From the NCBI GenBank assembly GCA_012932865.1, contig SAXG01000006.1, positions 1,116,001-1,180,000 on the forward strand: a stretch of DNA of 64,000 nt, given 5' to 3'. This DNA comes from Amylostereum areolatum. Lineage: Eukaryota; Basidiomycota; Agaricomycetes; Russulales; Stereaceae. The notes under the pieces were generated by a model. It ran no database searches and was not told the origin of the DNA. It saw nothing but the letters and a program-made list of their open reading frames with translations. Positions 20,097 through 31,481 of the stretch are shown here, piece by piece. Position 1 is the stretch's first letter. Each line of letters starts with the position of its first letter. The position numbers were made by a program, and so were the translations under genes.

Positions 20097-22758
20097 AACG
20101 GACCCGTGCTAAAGCAGCTGCGGCCGGGTCGAGTGGTAAGCGCGGTACGGACTCCACGGTTTCTCCTACGGACTCTTGTAAAACTACACATGTTTCTTTT
20201 TCTACTACGCCATTTTATACAAATACGGACTACGATACGAAAACAGAAAACACAAAAAAATCATCTACGCCTACGTCTTCCTGTTCCTCTTCTTCTCCTA
20301 CGTCATCATCGGTTCCTACGGCTACGACATATTTATCTGAATATGAAAGCATTTCTTCTTGTACTATACCAGAAGTCCTCAAAGGAGGCAATCATTTACA
20401 TATTTATGTTTTGTTAAAAGGGAGAAACCGTACCACGTGAGTGGCTGCCATGGTGGATTCAGGGGCGACAGGGTTATTTATTAGTAAGCGCTTCGTGGAG
20501 AAGCACAGGGTGAACGCGCGGCCTCTGGCTCACGGCATCCCCTTGTTCAACATTGATGGCACAAAGAACCAGGCTGGGAGCATTACACATTATGCCCAGC
20601 TAGAACTGTGCGTCGGAGATAGACGAGAATGGGCCGAGTTTCTGGTAACAGATCTCGGACCTGAGGACGTGATCCTTGGACTTCCGTGGCTTCGTAGGAC
20701 AAACCCGGACATCGATTGGGCCAACGGTGAAGTACGGCTGGACAGAGAAACTCCAGAAGGGGAACCCTCCCCGCCGGACGAACCCTACTCCCGCATTAAT
20801 GCCAATCGAAAGGAAAGGCGCTACCTCTTTAAGCAGGGGGTCCTAGACAACACCACCAATGAAGTCTGGTGCGCAGCGGGATATACGTACTCCCAGTGTA
20901 TCGCGGAGGAAGCGGGCGAGATAAGCGCCAGCACACTTTTGAAGAGATCGTCCCAGAACAATATCGGGACTTCTCAAAGGTCTTCTTGGAGGAAGAATCA
21001 GAACGACTTCCTGAGCACCGGCCATATGACCATGGGATTGATCTGAAGGATGACGCACCCGAGACCCTCCGATCAAAGGCATATCCCATGTCGGTCAACG
21101 AGCAGGCAGAGCTGGATAAGTTCATTGAAGACAATCTTCGAAAGGGGTACATCACCCCCTCGAAATCCCCGATGTCCTCACCGGTATTCTTTATCAAGAA
21201 GAAAGATGGGAAGCTGCGGTTGGTCTAGGACTACCGTAAGCTGAACGACATCACCGTAAAGAACCGGTATCCACTCCCGCTCGTGTCCGATATCGTGAAC
21301 CGGCTACGCGGGGCAAAGTATTTCACAAAGTTTGACGTTCGATGGGAATACAACAACGTCCGTATTAAGACAGGCGATGAGTGGAAAGCCGCCTTCTCTA
21401 CGGATCGGGGGTTGTTTGAGCCGAGCGTAATGTTCTTTGGCCTCACCAACTCGCTGGCGACTTTCTAGGCCCTGATGAACTCGGTCTTCTCGGATCTGAT
21501 CGCAAAGGGGCTCATCGCGGTATACCTAGACGACATCCTCATCTTTACGAAAATGCTAGAAGAATACCGCGAGGTCGTACGTGAAGTCCTGAAACGGCTA
21601 CAGGACAACGACCTCTACCTACGCCCTGAGAAATGCGAATTCGAGAAAACTGAGATCGAATACCTCGGACTAGTGATACGAGAAGGAGAAGTGAGCATGG
21701 ACCCTGCCAAGGTCCGCGCGGTGAAGGAATGGCTGACCCCGCACAACCTACGTGAAGTTCGTGCGTTCATTGGGTTCGCCAACTTCTATCGCCGGTTCAT
21801 CAAGGACTTCGCTAAGCACGCAAGGCCCTTGCATGACCTCACTAAGAAGGACACCCCCTGGAAGTGGGATACAGAGCAGCAGGACGCCTTCAACCGACTT
21901 AAAGAAGCCTTCGTGTCGGAACCCATCCTAATCATGTGGGTACCGGACCGCCCGACACGGGTGGAATCAGATGCGTCTGGATATGCTACCAGCGGGATAC
22001 TCTCCCAAAAGCTCGAGTCAGATGGCCTTTGGCACCCGGTCGTGTTCCGGTCCGAATCAATGTTGGAAACCGAACACAATTACGAAATTTACGACCAGGA
22101 GATGCTTGGAGTCATACGTGCCCTCGAAGACTGGCGGCACTTCCTGGAAGGACTGCCTCAGTCTTTTGAAATTGTAACCGACCGTCGTAATCTAGAGTAC
22201 TGGAAAACCGCGCGAGACCTTAATCGAAGACAGGCGCGCTGGTCGATCTGGCTCAGTCGGTTTGATTTCAAAATGACTCATAAGGCCGGAAGCTCGATGC
22301 AGGCAGACCCGCTCTCAAGGCTTAACACACACGCGGTCTCAGATTCCGAGGACAACCGCGGCGTGACAATGCTGAAGCCTGAGCACTTCGCAGGCATTGC
22401 TGCCACCCACTTCCGCCCGGACGACCTCGCAGAGCGCATACATAAGGGGAGTGAGCGAGAGGCTGAAGTAGTCCATGGCTTGAACACGCTTCGAAAGAAA
22501 GGCCCTCGTAAGCTGACCAATGGCGCACTGGAATGAGAGGAGGACGACGGGCTCGTGTACTATAAAGGGAAGCGGTACATCCCTGCTGATAAGGACCTTC
22601 GGACCGAGATTCTCAGATCCTGTCACGATGCGGTCACAGCGGGGCACCCTGGAAAACACAGGACCCTCAAGCTGGTCAGCTGCCATTACTGGTGGCCGGG
22701 CATGGCGACATTCGTCACTAAGTACGTGGCGGGGTGTGATACGTGTCAATGCTACAAA
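20097..22758 (+). pseudogene. element C pol, part 1: protease, RT, RNase H
   Basis: Reads in -1 from TTT TTA GAA through a Ser/Thr-rich, AT-richer linker to TGA 20438-20440. Then protease AAMVDSGATGLFISKRF and VILGLPWLRR, a one-base frameshift near 20925, and RT with KKKDGKLRLV, a TAG at 21226-21228 (QDYRKLN context), TAG 21466-21468 (FQALMN context) and YLDDILIFTK. RNase H has ESDASGYATSG. A TGA at 22534-22536 fits TGG. The integrase zinc finger ends CDTCQCYK at the insertion point of copia D. All four stops in this segment fit C-to-T or G-to-A. Confidence -1.
22754..22758. repeat. 5-bp target duplication of copia D
   Basis: ACAAA at 22754-22758 and at 29670-29674, exact. It defines the ends of the nested copia element. 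Confidence -1.
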
Positions 22759-23209
22759 TGTTGAAGTCGCAGTTGAAGGGGCTAGCCAACTAGCTAGGGA
22801 CGCTCAGAACTGACACAAACAGTGGATTGCTGCAGCACAGAATGAGCGACTGAGAACCAATACAGAAACGAGCAAGGGGCATACCTGCAGCACAGAATGA
22901 GCGACTGAGGAGGAGCAGACGCGTGTGGCTGCAGGTAGAGGCCATGGAGCGTGGGAGGAAACTCGGAATAAGCCGAGAATCGACCTAAAGCGGTAACTAA
23001 CTCGAAACTGAAGCTAGGGGAGCTAGCTCAGGCTGAACTACAGTAAGTACAGTACAAATGGGTACAGTAGGTGAAGTGGAGAGGGCATGTGAGGGTATAG
23101 ACGCGGAATGAGACGATAACAGGGTGAATGGAGCGGAATAGAAGCGAATAGAACGGAGATAGAACAGAATAAAGGCGTAGAAATCAGACATAAAGGAATA
23201 TCTTCAACA
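22759..23209 (-). repeat. 3' LTR of copia D
   Basis: 451 bp, TGTTGAAG..TTCAACA. On the minus strand, GGGGGAG (23210-23216) precedes it as the polypurine tract. It contains a 64-codon frame found in most LTR copies here. Confidence -1.
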
Positions 23210-23228
23210 CTCCCCCGTGATGAGACGC

Positions 23229-26200
23229 CTACTCGAGTCCCATCATCTCCCTGCAGCGCACAATGCGCTCCCGAGGCAGCACCTTCGTCAGGATGTCGGC
23301 CGGCATCTCGTTTGTCCCCACAAACTTGAGAACAATCCGGCCGGCCTCCACTTCGTCTCGCAGCCAGTAGAAGCGCAGGTCGAGGTGCTTCATGCGTCCA
23401 TGATGCTCGGGATTCTTTGAGACGTTGATAGACGACTGATTGTCCGAGTACAGGAGCGAAGCGCCCTCGACTGTGTAGCCAAACTCAGAGAGCAGGTTGC
23501 GCATCCAGACGATCTCCTTGCCAGCCTCGACGGCAGCAATGTACTCCGCCTCGGTCGTCGACTGTGCGACGAGCGATTGGAGGCGAGAGCTCCAGCTGAC
23601 AGCGCCAGAACCAATGCGGACGAGATACCCGCCTGTGGAGCGGCCATTGTCGACGTTTCCGCCGTGGTCCGAGTCCGTGAAGGTGGTGAACAGCTCGGAG
23701 TCGTCGGTCGGCCTGTACACGAGCTTCAAGTCCTTCGTACCCTGGAGGTACTTGAACAGATGCTGGACGGCGCGCCAATGCTGAGGGCCTGGGTCCGAGA
23801 TGAAGCGGCAGAGGTTGGAGATGGTGTAGGCGATGTCTGGACGGGTACCAGTTGCGATGGTAGAGCAGGGAGCCGACGGCGCTGCCATAGGGCACCTTCT
23901 GCATGAATTCGCGCTCCGACGCGTTCTGGGGCGACATAGCCTTCGTCAGACGCGAGCCAGGAAGCATGGGCGTGGTGACAGGGTGGCAGTCGGCATGGTT
24001 GTAGCGTGCAAGCGTGTCGACGATGTACTGGCGCTGGGAGAGGAAGAGGGTGCTAAGGGAGCGGTCTCGAGTGATGTGGATGCCAAGGAGGAAGGAGGTG
24101 GGGCCGAGATCTCGCAGCTTGAAGTGCGTGCGAAGAGTGGTGATGATCTCGTCGAGAACAGGCTCCGAATTCGACGCCAGGGTGCCATCGTCGACGAAGA
24201 CAGGGAGGAGAACGCGCACAGCGTCGCGCTGGAACACGTAGATCGACGCGTCGCTGTAGATGCAGCGGAATCCCATCCTGTCGCACAGGACCTCCATCAG
24301 CTTGATCTTCCACAGGCGAGCGGCCTGCTTGAGGCCATAGATCGACTTCTGCAGCTTGCAGACCGCGCCAGGAGGACCCTCCTCGAAGCCCTCAGGCTGC
24401 TTCATGTAGACCTCTGCATCGAGGTCGCCATTGATGAAGGCATGGGAGATGTCGATGGAGCGCAGGTGGAGATCCTCGACGGCGGCGAGGGCGAGGACAG
24501 TGCGAATGGCCTGGAACTTGGCAGTGGGAGCGAAGGTCTCGAAGTAGTCGAAGCCAGGACGCTGGGCAAAGCCCTTCGCGATGACGCGCGCCTTGTAGCG
24601 CTCGATGGAGCCGTCCTCCTTGCGCTTGACCTTGAAGACCCAGCGCGATGCGACAGCGTGCGCGCCAGGGGGAAGGGAAGCGATAGACCAGGTGCCATTG
24701 GCTGCATGCGCGTCGAGCTCCTCTCGACACGCTGCAAGCCACATCTCCGCGTCTGGACGCTGCATAGCCTGTCTGTAGGAGAGCGGCTCGCCGTCTGCAG
24801 ATAGCAGGGCGGTCTCCAACGCGGTGTGGATGGCAAAGGCGGCCTCAGGCATCTCCTGCGCGAAGTAGACGTCGTCATTCGCCCACGGCTCAGGAGAGTC
24901 GCTATGAGCGTCCTCCTCGTCGGATTCGACTGCAGGAAGCGGCTCGCGCACTTTTGCCTTGGAGGGCACTGGTTGAGGCTGCCAGCTGTTCGATCGCGCC
25001 TTGACCACGGCGTCGCGCGTGCTACGGCGCAGAGGACCGGTGGGCAAGGCGGCGCGCTTTCTCCCTCGAGGAGCAGGCCGCGAAGGACCCGCATGTGGAG
25101 AGGGAGATGCAGGATTGGCTGCAGGCGGCGCAGGAGCGGGATCGGCTGCATCCTGATCGACATCATGATTGTGCTCATCAGCAGGCAGAGCTGGAGGCTG
25201 AACAGGCTCGTCTTGCTCAGCAGAGGGCGAGTCGTCGTCTCCCCCGGCATCCAGCACCGGCTGAGAGGGAGCAGACTCCGATGGAGGCAAAGGAGGGAAG
25301 AGGGGAGCGGAAGGCGAGGGCAGGAGCGGCTTGTTAAGCCTGGAGCGAGGGAAATCGCGCTCGTCAAAGTCGGCGCGCTCGCAAATGATGACCTTCTTCG
25401 CTATGGGGTCCCAGAACTTCCAGCCTTTGTACCCCTCCGGATACCCGATGAAGGCGGCCTTCACCATGTGCGGCTGCAGGCCCTTGCGCTTGTCGCGCTG
25501 GATGTGGACGTATGCGGTGCATCCCCACACGCGCAGACGGCTCACATCCGGCTTGGACCCGTGCCAGAGCTCAAAGGGCGTGGTGTGCGCCTTGATAGCG
25601 GCGGTGGGAAGGCGATTGCGGACATGGATGTAGGCACTGAGTGCTTCTCCCCAGAAAGACGCAGGCAGGCCGGACTCCGCAAGCATCGCAGTGATGCCCT
25701 CCTCAATGGTGCGATTCGCGCGCTCCGCTACACCGTTCTGCTGGGGGCGATTGCGCGTCGTATGACGGCGCTCGATCCCATGCAGCGAGCAGAACTCGTC
25801 CATGTTGCGACCCATGTATTCGCCCCCCTTGTCTTCCTGCAGCGCGAGCAGCTTCTCGCCTGTCTGCTTCTCGGCCCACGCTTTGAAGTCCTTGAACGCC
25901 TCGTACTGGTCCGACTTCTTGCGAAGCAGGTAGACGGCGTAGAAACGCGAGGCGGCGTCGATGTAGAGGACCCAGTAGCGATATCCAGAGGCGGCGCGGA
26001 CTGGAAGCGGACCGTGCAGGTCGGAGTGGACGAGGGCGAGGCGCTTTGTGTAGACGGTGGCAGAGGAGGGGAACGGCTCGGCATGCATCTTGCCAGCGAG
26101 GCAGGGCTCGCAGATAGGGTCGGGCTTCTCCAACGAGTTGAAGACGAGACCGGTGACGAGGTTCTCGCGCACTATGCGCTGGAGACCGGCGTGGTTGAAG

Positions 26201-26308
26201 TGCGCAAGGCGGCGGTGCCATAGGGACGCGTCGAGAGGCGTAGAGGCGGCAAGCGCGGCGGAAAGGGCGTAGTGCGACGCTGTAGAGGTGGAACCGTCGA
26301 GATAGGCG
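23229..26308 (-). pseudogene. copia D polyprotein, integrase to RNase H
   Basis: Continues the polyprotein after TRIM T1: AYLDGSTSTASHYAL, pre-integrase HHCC region, integrase (HSDLHGPLP, EDKGGEYMG, NGVAERANRTIEEG), RT (VFVDDGTLAS) and RNase H (FTDSDHGGNVDNG, STTEAEYIAAVE). It ends MMGLE and TAG at 23229. Near 23860 an extra base changes frame (SLLYHRNW instead of SLLYIATATRPD). Otherwise open, so damage is recent. Confidence -1.
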
Positions 26309-26353
26309 GTGTTTGTTGAAATAAGGCTAAGCCCTGGCCTGTTGCACACAATC

Positions 26354-26802
26354 TGTTGAAGATATTCATTTATGTCTGATTTCTACGCCTATTCCGTTCT
26401 ATCTCCCTTCTATTCGCGTCTATTCCGCTCCATTCACCCTATTATCGTCTCATTCCGCGTCTATACCCTCACATGCCCTCTCCACTTCACCCACTGTTCG
26501 CTATTGTACTGTACTTACTGTAGTTCAGCCTGAGCTAGCTTCCCTAGCTTCAGTTTCGAGTTAGTTACCGCTTTTGGTCGATTCTCGGCTTATTCCGAGT
26601 TTCCTCCCACGCTCCATGGCCTCTACCTGCAGCCACACGCGTCTGCTCCTCCTCAGTCGCTCATTCTGTGCTGCAGGTATGCCCTTTGCTCGTTTCTGTC
26701 TTGTTTCTCAGTCGCTCATTCTGTGCTGCAGCAATCCACTGTTTGTGTCAGTTCTGAGCGTCCCTAGCTAGTTGGCTAGCCCCTTCAACTGCGACTTCAA
26801 CA
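26354..26802 (+). repeat. solo copia LTR inside T1
   Basis: 449 bp, TGTTGAAGATATTC..GACTTCAACA, with exact duplication CAATC (26349-26353 and 26803-26807). It is absent from the matching TRIM T3 in the inverted copy, which has CAATC once, so it inserted after that duplication or its parent. Confidence -1.
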
Positions 26803-26856
26803 CAATCAGAGCTCGGTGATATTCTCTATATCAACTACCAACCTGTTCCCACTATC

Positions 26857-26930
26857 GGACAGGTAGCTCAGTTGGTTAGAGCACCCTTCTAGAATATGGG
26901 AGGTCCTGGGTTCAATCCCCGGCCAGTCCA
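26857..26930 (+). tRNA. tRNA-like gene in T1 left LTR
   Basis: 74 nt fold as 7-bp acceptor (one mismatch), GCTC/GAGC D stem, 5-bp anticodon stem with one T-T mismatch, 5-nt variable loop, 5-bp T stem and discriminator A. The loop CTAGAAT gives anticodon AGA (Ser codon), but the long variable arm of tRNA-Ser is absent. Box A TAGCTCAGTTGG and box B GGTTCAATCC are present. Likely a pol III promoter or tRNA mimic; function as a decoding tRNA is doubtful. Confidence -1.
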
Positions 26931-27150
26931 CTTTGTGTTTCACTTTATGACTGAAGGTCCCTCTGTGTTTTCAACATGGTAGCAGCACCCGCCTTCATGA
27001 TTACTGTTGGGCACAAGTGGCGAGTGCCTAAGATCACATCAGGCCTGGTCTTACGGGGGTGTGTTGAAATAAGGCTAAGCCCTGGCCTGTTGCACACAAT
27101 CAGAGCTCGGTGATATTCTCTATATCAACTACCAACCTGTTCCCACTATC

Positions 27151-27224
27151 GGACAGGTAGCTCAGTTGGTTAGAGCACCCTTCTAGAATATGGGAGGTCC
27201 TGGGTTCAATCCCCGGCCAGTCCA
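27151..27224 (+). tRNA. tRNA-like gene in T1 right LTR
   Basis: Same 74-nt tRNA-like sequence, 89 nt from the LTR start. A TTTT run near the LTR end could terminate pol III transcripts. Confidence -1.
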
Positions 27225-27275
27225 CTTTGTGTTTCACTTTATGACTGAAGGTCCCTCTGTGTTTTCAACAGTGTT

Positions 27276-28511
27276 CGCATCGTTGATCGTTGCAGTGAGC
27301 CACACTGCGCCGTCCTTAGCGAAGGAGACGCGGCTCCCCTTCATGGTGACGACGAACACCTTATGCTTCGCAAGGTAGAGGACAGAGAGGAGATTATTGC
27401 GAAGATGGGGAACATGGAGGACTCTAGTAAACTCGACGGCGCCCTGCACCTTTCCTGCTACAACCGGATTGAACACCACTGAACCGACTCCTGCACTGTA
27501 CACCGTCTTTCCGTCTGCGAGGCGAATGGGCGTGCGAAGGGGACGATAGGAGGTGAAGAAGTGGCGATGCGGGGTCATATGAGACGTGGCGCCGGTGTCT
27601 GCATTCCAATCGACGTCAGCATCGAGCTGCAGCGGCGAGAGGGGGTCGGAAGGAGCGACACTTGCAGATGCAGCGCTGCCAGCGTGTTCGCCAGCAGGAT
27701 TGAAGCCGTCAGATGACGACGACGCGGCGTTGGCCTTGTCCCCAAGGCGAGCGCGCAGGTCCTTGATCTGCTTCTGGTAGCAGGTCTTCTCCTCGTGCCC
27801 GCTCTTCTTGCAGAACGCGCAAGTGAGACGTGGACGCGAGGACTGCCCCTTGGCCTTGCCAGGCGCGCCAGACGACGACGCACTGAGCGCAGACGAAGCG
27901 TCCGGCTTGAAGAACTCGGGGTTGCGCTCCCTGTTGGTCTCCTCGCGCACAAACGCGTCCTTGACGCTGTCCGGGTCGAGCTTCTCGAGCAGGAGGAGGG
28001 AGGAGACGAAGGAGGAGTACTCCGAGGGGAGAGCGCGAATGTAGGCCATGGTGGTGAGCTCCTTGTCGAGCTCCTCGAGGGTGAGAGACGCAGGGCGAAG
28101 GGAGCGAATGCGACGCATAGCATCGTCCACTCGCGTCGCCATAGCGAGCAGGGATTCGTCCTCCTTCTTGCGGACATTGAAGAGGTCGTCATAGGCGTTG
28201 AAACGCGCGCCAGGCGCCTTCTTGACGTGCAGCGCCTCGAGCTTCGTCCACATAGCAGGGGCGTCGCGCCTAACGTCGTCCACAGGACCTCGCTGGTCCT
28301 TGGAGATGAGGAGGTAGATGGCACCCCCAGCCTTGGAGCAGATCGAGGTGTACTCCTTGAGGGCGGCAGCAGCAGTATCTGCCGGCTTGGACGTCTCCCC
28401 CAGCACTACAGCGTCCCAGCCCTTGGTCTGGAGCCAGGCCAGCACCTCGTTCGACCAGTCCTTGTAGTTGTGGCCGGTGAGAGCGTCGATTTTGGGGATA
28501 GAGTCGGACAT
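27276..28511 (-). CDS. copia D gag and protease
   Basis: ATG 28511 (MSDSIPKIDALTGHNYKDW). UBN2/copia-type gag (KGWDAVVLGE, MWTKLEALHVKKAPGARF), a zinc knuckle CAFCKKSGHEEKTCY and the protease DADVDWNADTGATSHMTPH. Open up to the T1 insertion after INDANT, where it would continue into VENTEGPSVIK and stop. Product: nucleocapsid and aspartic protease of the copia polyprotein. Confidence -1.
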
Positions 28512-29200
28512 AATGGGGAATTGGAGAGAATCTGCGCGAAAAGCGACGATTTGGACGAGCAGAGGTTCGAGGGGGTGCCGAGGGCGAAGGGATACGGCGA
28601 TGGGGGCGGGTACGACGGCGATGGGGAGGGTGGATGGTCTAGATGGAGGCCTGAAGAGCGCGTACCGATAGCACAACACGATGGGGAGCTACACTTGTCC
28701 GATCCCAAGGTGAAAATTTCTCCAAACAGCCTCCTGCAAACAACGAGCTCCTGAGGGCGAACGGCTTGAGCGACGGCTACCGCGTTTGGCGAGGGGATAG
28801 GTAGGGTGGTAGGGAGGGCTGTCGCGAAGCGAGCGAGCAAACGGTCGAAGGGGCGCTGAGGACGCCTTTGATGTTGGTGGGAGGAGGAGGAGGAAGCGTC
28901 GCAGGCTGTGGAGGCGCAACGACAAAAGCGACGGACTTGGGGCTTGGCACGAAGGTGGATAGGGTGTAGTAGGTGCGGAATATGCAAGGGCGAGGCGAAC
29001 GGATGAAGGGGCGTTGCGTGCGCGCTTGATGTTGAGAAATGCGCGCCCTGGAGGATGGGGATGGCGTTGGGAGGCGACGGGTGGGTCGTTCGACTTGAAA
29101 CTCGAGGGCTGGGGCCTCTAGGGATGGTAGGAGAGGTGTGTAGAAGGACGAGGCGAGGGGGATGCTGTGAGGCGAGATAGAAGCGATAGGTGTTGGCTAG

Positions 29201-29218
29201 AGCACAGGGCCCATAACC
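29201..29218 (-). other. primer-binding site of copia D
   Basis: Directly after the 5' LTR on the minus strand, GGTTATGGGCCCTGTGC is complementary to the anticodon half of initiator tRNA-Met (its GGGCCCATAACC segment). This is the half-tRNA priming mode known from Drosophila copia. Confidence -1.
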
Positions 29219-29669
29219 TGTTGAAGTCGCAGTTGAAGGGGCTAGCCAACTAGCTAGGGACGCTCAGAACTGACACAAACAGTGGATTGCTGCAGCACAG
29301 AATGAGCGACTAAGAAACAAGACAGAAACAAGCAAAGGGCATACCTGCAGCACAGAATGAGCGACTGAGGAGGAGCAGACGCGTGTGGCTGCAGGTAGAG
29401 GCCACGGAGCGTGGGAGGAAACTCGGAATAAGCCGAGAATCGCCCTAAAGCGGTAACTAACTCGAAACTGAGGCTAGGGAAGCTAGCTCAGGCTGAACTA
29501 CAGTAAGTACAGTACAAATGGGTACAGTAGGTGAAGTGGAGAGGGCATGTGAGGGTATAGACGCGGAATGAGACGATAACAGGGTGAATGGAGCAGAATA
29601 GAAGCAAATAGAACGGAGATAGAACAGAATAAAGGCGTAGAAATCAGACATAAAGGAATATCTTCAACA
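29219..29669 (-). repeat. 5' LTR of copia D
   Basis: 451 bp, differing from the 3' LTR at several sites (for example cgactaagaaac against cgactgagaacc on the plus strand). Confidence -1.
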
Positions 29670-30916
29670 ACAAACTGGCGCAGCATCCACAAAGTCAGCT
29701 GCAGCCACATGAAGTCCCTGAAGGCGCGTGGCAGATAGTTGGGGTGGATCTCATCACCCAGCTGCCCCCTTCTAATGGCTATGACGTGATCGCCACCTAC
29801 ATGGACCATTACACTAAGCAGGTCCACGCTATCCCCACGACTTCGGACGTCACTGCTGACGGTGTCGCGGACTTACACTATAAGGAGATATTCCGGCTCC
29901 ACGGACTACCTAAGAAGTTTGTCTCGGACCGGGGTCCTCAGTTCGCGGCCCGCATGATGCGTGCCCTTTACAAACGGTTAGGCATAGACGCTGGTCTTAC
30001 GACCGCCTACCACCCTGCGGCCAATGGACAGACAGAGCGCATGAACAAGGAAGTCGAATAGCAACTGTGCATGTTCTGTAACCAAAGGCAGGATGATTGG
30101 GCAGATTTCCTGCCCACCGCCGAGTTTGTTATCAATTCACGCCTTAATGCAGCAACGGGACACACGCCCTTTGAATTGATCTACGGATACACCCCGGACT
30201 TTACAGTTCCAGTCGGCGGAGGAACGCGCATGCCGAAGCTAGACCAGTGCCTCCGCAAGCTGCGCAAAGCACGCGAAGACGCTGAAGCTGACATGCGACT
30301 CGATAAGGAGAATATGAAAAACTCCCGAGCTCCGGGACGGACTTGCCCTCACAAATTCAAAGTAGGGGATAAGGTCATGCTTGCATCGAAGAACATCTCG
30401 ATCCACCAAGCGAGCCGTAAGCTAGGCCCGCGCCAACTCGGTCCTTACGAAGTGATCGAGCGGGTTGGTGATCTTGATTATCGACTCAAGCTTCCCCCAC
30501 AGCTCAAAGTCCACAACATCTTTCACGTGGACAAGCTCTCGCCGTGGAAGGGCAACGAGGTTAATGGGCAACTGCCGCCGCCACCACCTCTGGTTGAAGT
30601 TGACGGAGAAGAGGAATACGAGGTGGAGGAGATAATTGACAGCTGGATCTTCCGGCGTCAACTCCAATACCTGGTGCGGTGGAAGGGATACGGCCCGGGC
30701 AATAATAGCTGAGAACCGGCAAAAAACGTCAACGCGGAAGATGCCGTCCGGGACTTCTACGCACAGAATCCCTCGGCCCTGCGAAAACTAAATGCCGCGC
30801 TCTTTGCGTTGCTGCCTTGGGGGTTAAGGGAAAACTTTACCAATGGCAATGGTACTGATTACGAATGGGAGACGGGTCGCCATACAGGCTTAGCCTGTCA
30901 GGTTGCCAGGCCTTAG
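29670..30916 (+). pseudogene. element C pol, part 2: integrase and chromodomain
   Basis: Resumes after copia [16 protein letters not shown], the integrase core with [22 protein letters not shown] and [12 protein letters not shown], a TAG at 30059-30061 (EQQL context), then [14 protein letters not shown], the GPY/F region [17 protein letters not shown], and a chromodomain [25 protein letters not shown] at 30710-30712 replaces the chromodomain Trp codon. It ends at TAG 30914-30916, fused to the polypurine tract. Confidence -1.
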
Positions 30917-30927
30917 GAGGGGGGTAA
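30915..30927 (+). other. polypurine tract of element C
   Basis: AGGAGGGGGGTAA immediately before the 3' LTR; plus-strand primer site by position and composition. Confidence -1.
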
Positions 30928-31481
30928 TGTGACGACACGCATCAATAGCCCCTATCTTTTTCCTCAAAGGGACTTACGCCCTTTTCATTTTGTTACAACG
31001 GTGGAAGGACATTGTTTTGGACTGGGGATTATGGCTGGGTTGGTCACGTGACTAAGCACGTGTTTCTCTTCACATGACGTATCACCTGATTTCGGACTTT
31101 GGAACTCCGCTTACACGCACAGCATAGAATCAGTGCACAGGATTGGTAGAATAGGATTACTGTACTTAGGATATTATGTGGGTCAAGGGGCTCTGAAGTG
31201 GGTCACCCTAGTAGTATAAAAGGAGTGCATGTAGCGAGCCTAGTCCTCATCTCGACCTCTTGGTCTTTGGACTAGGTAAGCAGTGTTTCTACTGTATCTT
31301 AGAACTGCGACTAATGCTAAACTTGTCTTTGGACTAGTCGTTTGCAGTGCCTAAGTAGTGCCCCTGCAGCTTCGCGCGCTGACCTGTGTAGTCGCGCTCG
31401 ACGAGGTTGACTTCGAGTTTCTTTCTTGTTTTTGTTGTGTGTTGTTGTTGTTGTCGGCACGTGATCGACTCCATCGTCACA
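30928..31481 (+). repeat. 3' LTR of element C
   Basis: 554 bp, four differences from the 5' LTR. TATAAAAGG box at 31215-31223. The following CAACA is the target duplication. Confidence -1.

Larger units (their letters stand above)
26314..27270 (+). mobile_element. TRIM copy T1 (with nested solo LTR)
   Basis: Terminal-repeat retrotransposon in miniature: LTRs 26314-26976 and 27062-27270, the latter 209 bp, around 85 bp. Exact target duplication GTGTT at 26309-26313 and 27271-27275, in the copia D gene. Without the nested solo LTR the element is 503 bp. LTRs begin TGTTGAAAT and end TTTTCAACA. The interior begins TGGTAGCAGC, a primer-binding site fitting a tRNA 3' CCA end, and ends CTTACGGGGGTG, a polypurine-like tract. 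It encodes no protein. Each LTR holds a tRNA-like gene. Confidence -1.
22759..29669 (-). mobile_element. Ty1/copia element D
   Basis: Minus-strand copia element with 451-bp LTRs and exact duplication ACAAA, inserted in element C pol. The polyprotein is like that of copia F (49854-54164). TRIM T1 is inserted between the protease and integrase domains. A frameshift near 23860 disrupts the RT end. Most of it (from 27271 rightwards) is repeated in inverted orientation at 34252-38662. Confidence -1.
17554..31481 (+). mobile_element. Ty3/gypsy chromovirus, element C
   Basis: Two 554-bp LTRs (17554-18107 and 30928-31481) differ at only four sites. Flanks are CAACG and CAACA, a 5-bp duplication with one change. 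Internal order: leader, gag, -1 pol with protease, RT, RNase H, integrase, chromodomain, polypurine tract. Copia D (22759-29669) is inserted just after the integrase zinc finger. About seven in-frame stops and one frameshift disable it. It is a different subfamily from A and B: gag is unrelated in sequence and there is no upstream ORF. Confidence -1.

Noticed and set aside
24826..26223. 465-codon plus-strand frame, and similar long antisense frames at 51270-52568 and 54656-55795
   Set aside because: They lie opposite the copia polyprotein and follow from its GC-rich third positions; no domain in the antisense translation.
26857..26930. A genuine tRNA-Ser(AGA) gene
   Set aside because: It lacks the long variable arm, has stem mismatches and exists only inside TRIM LTRs; called tRNA-like instead.
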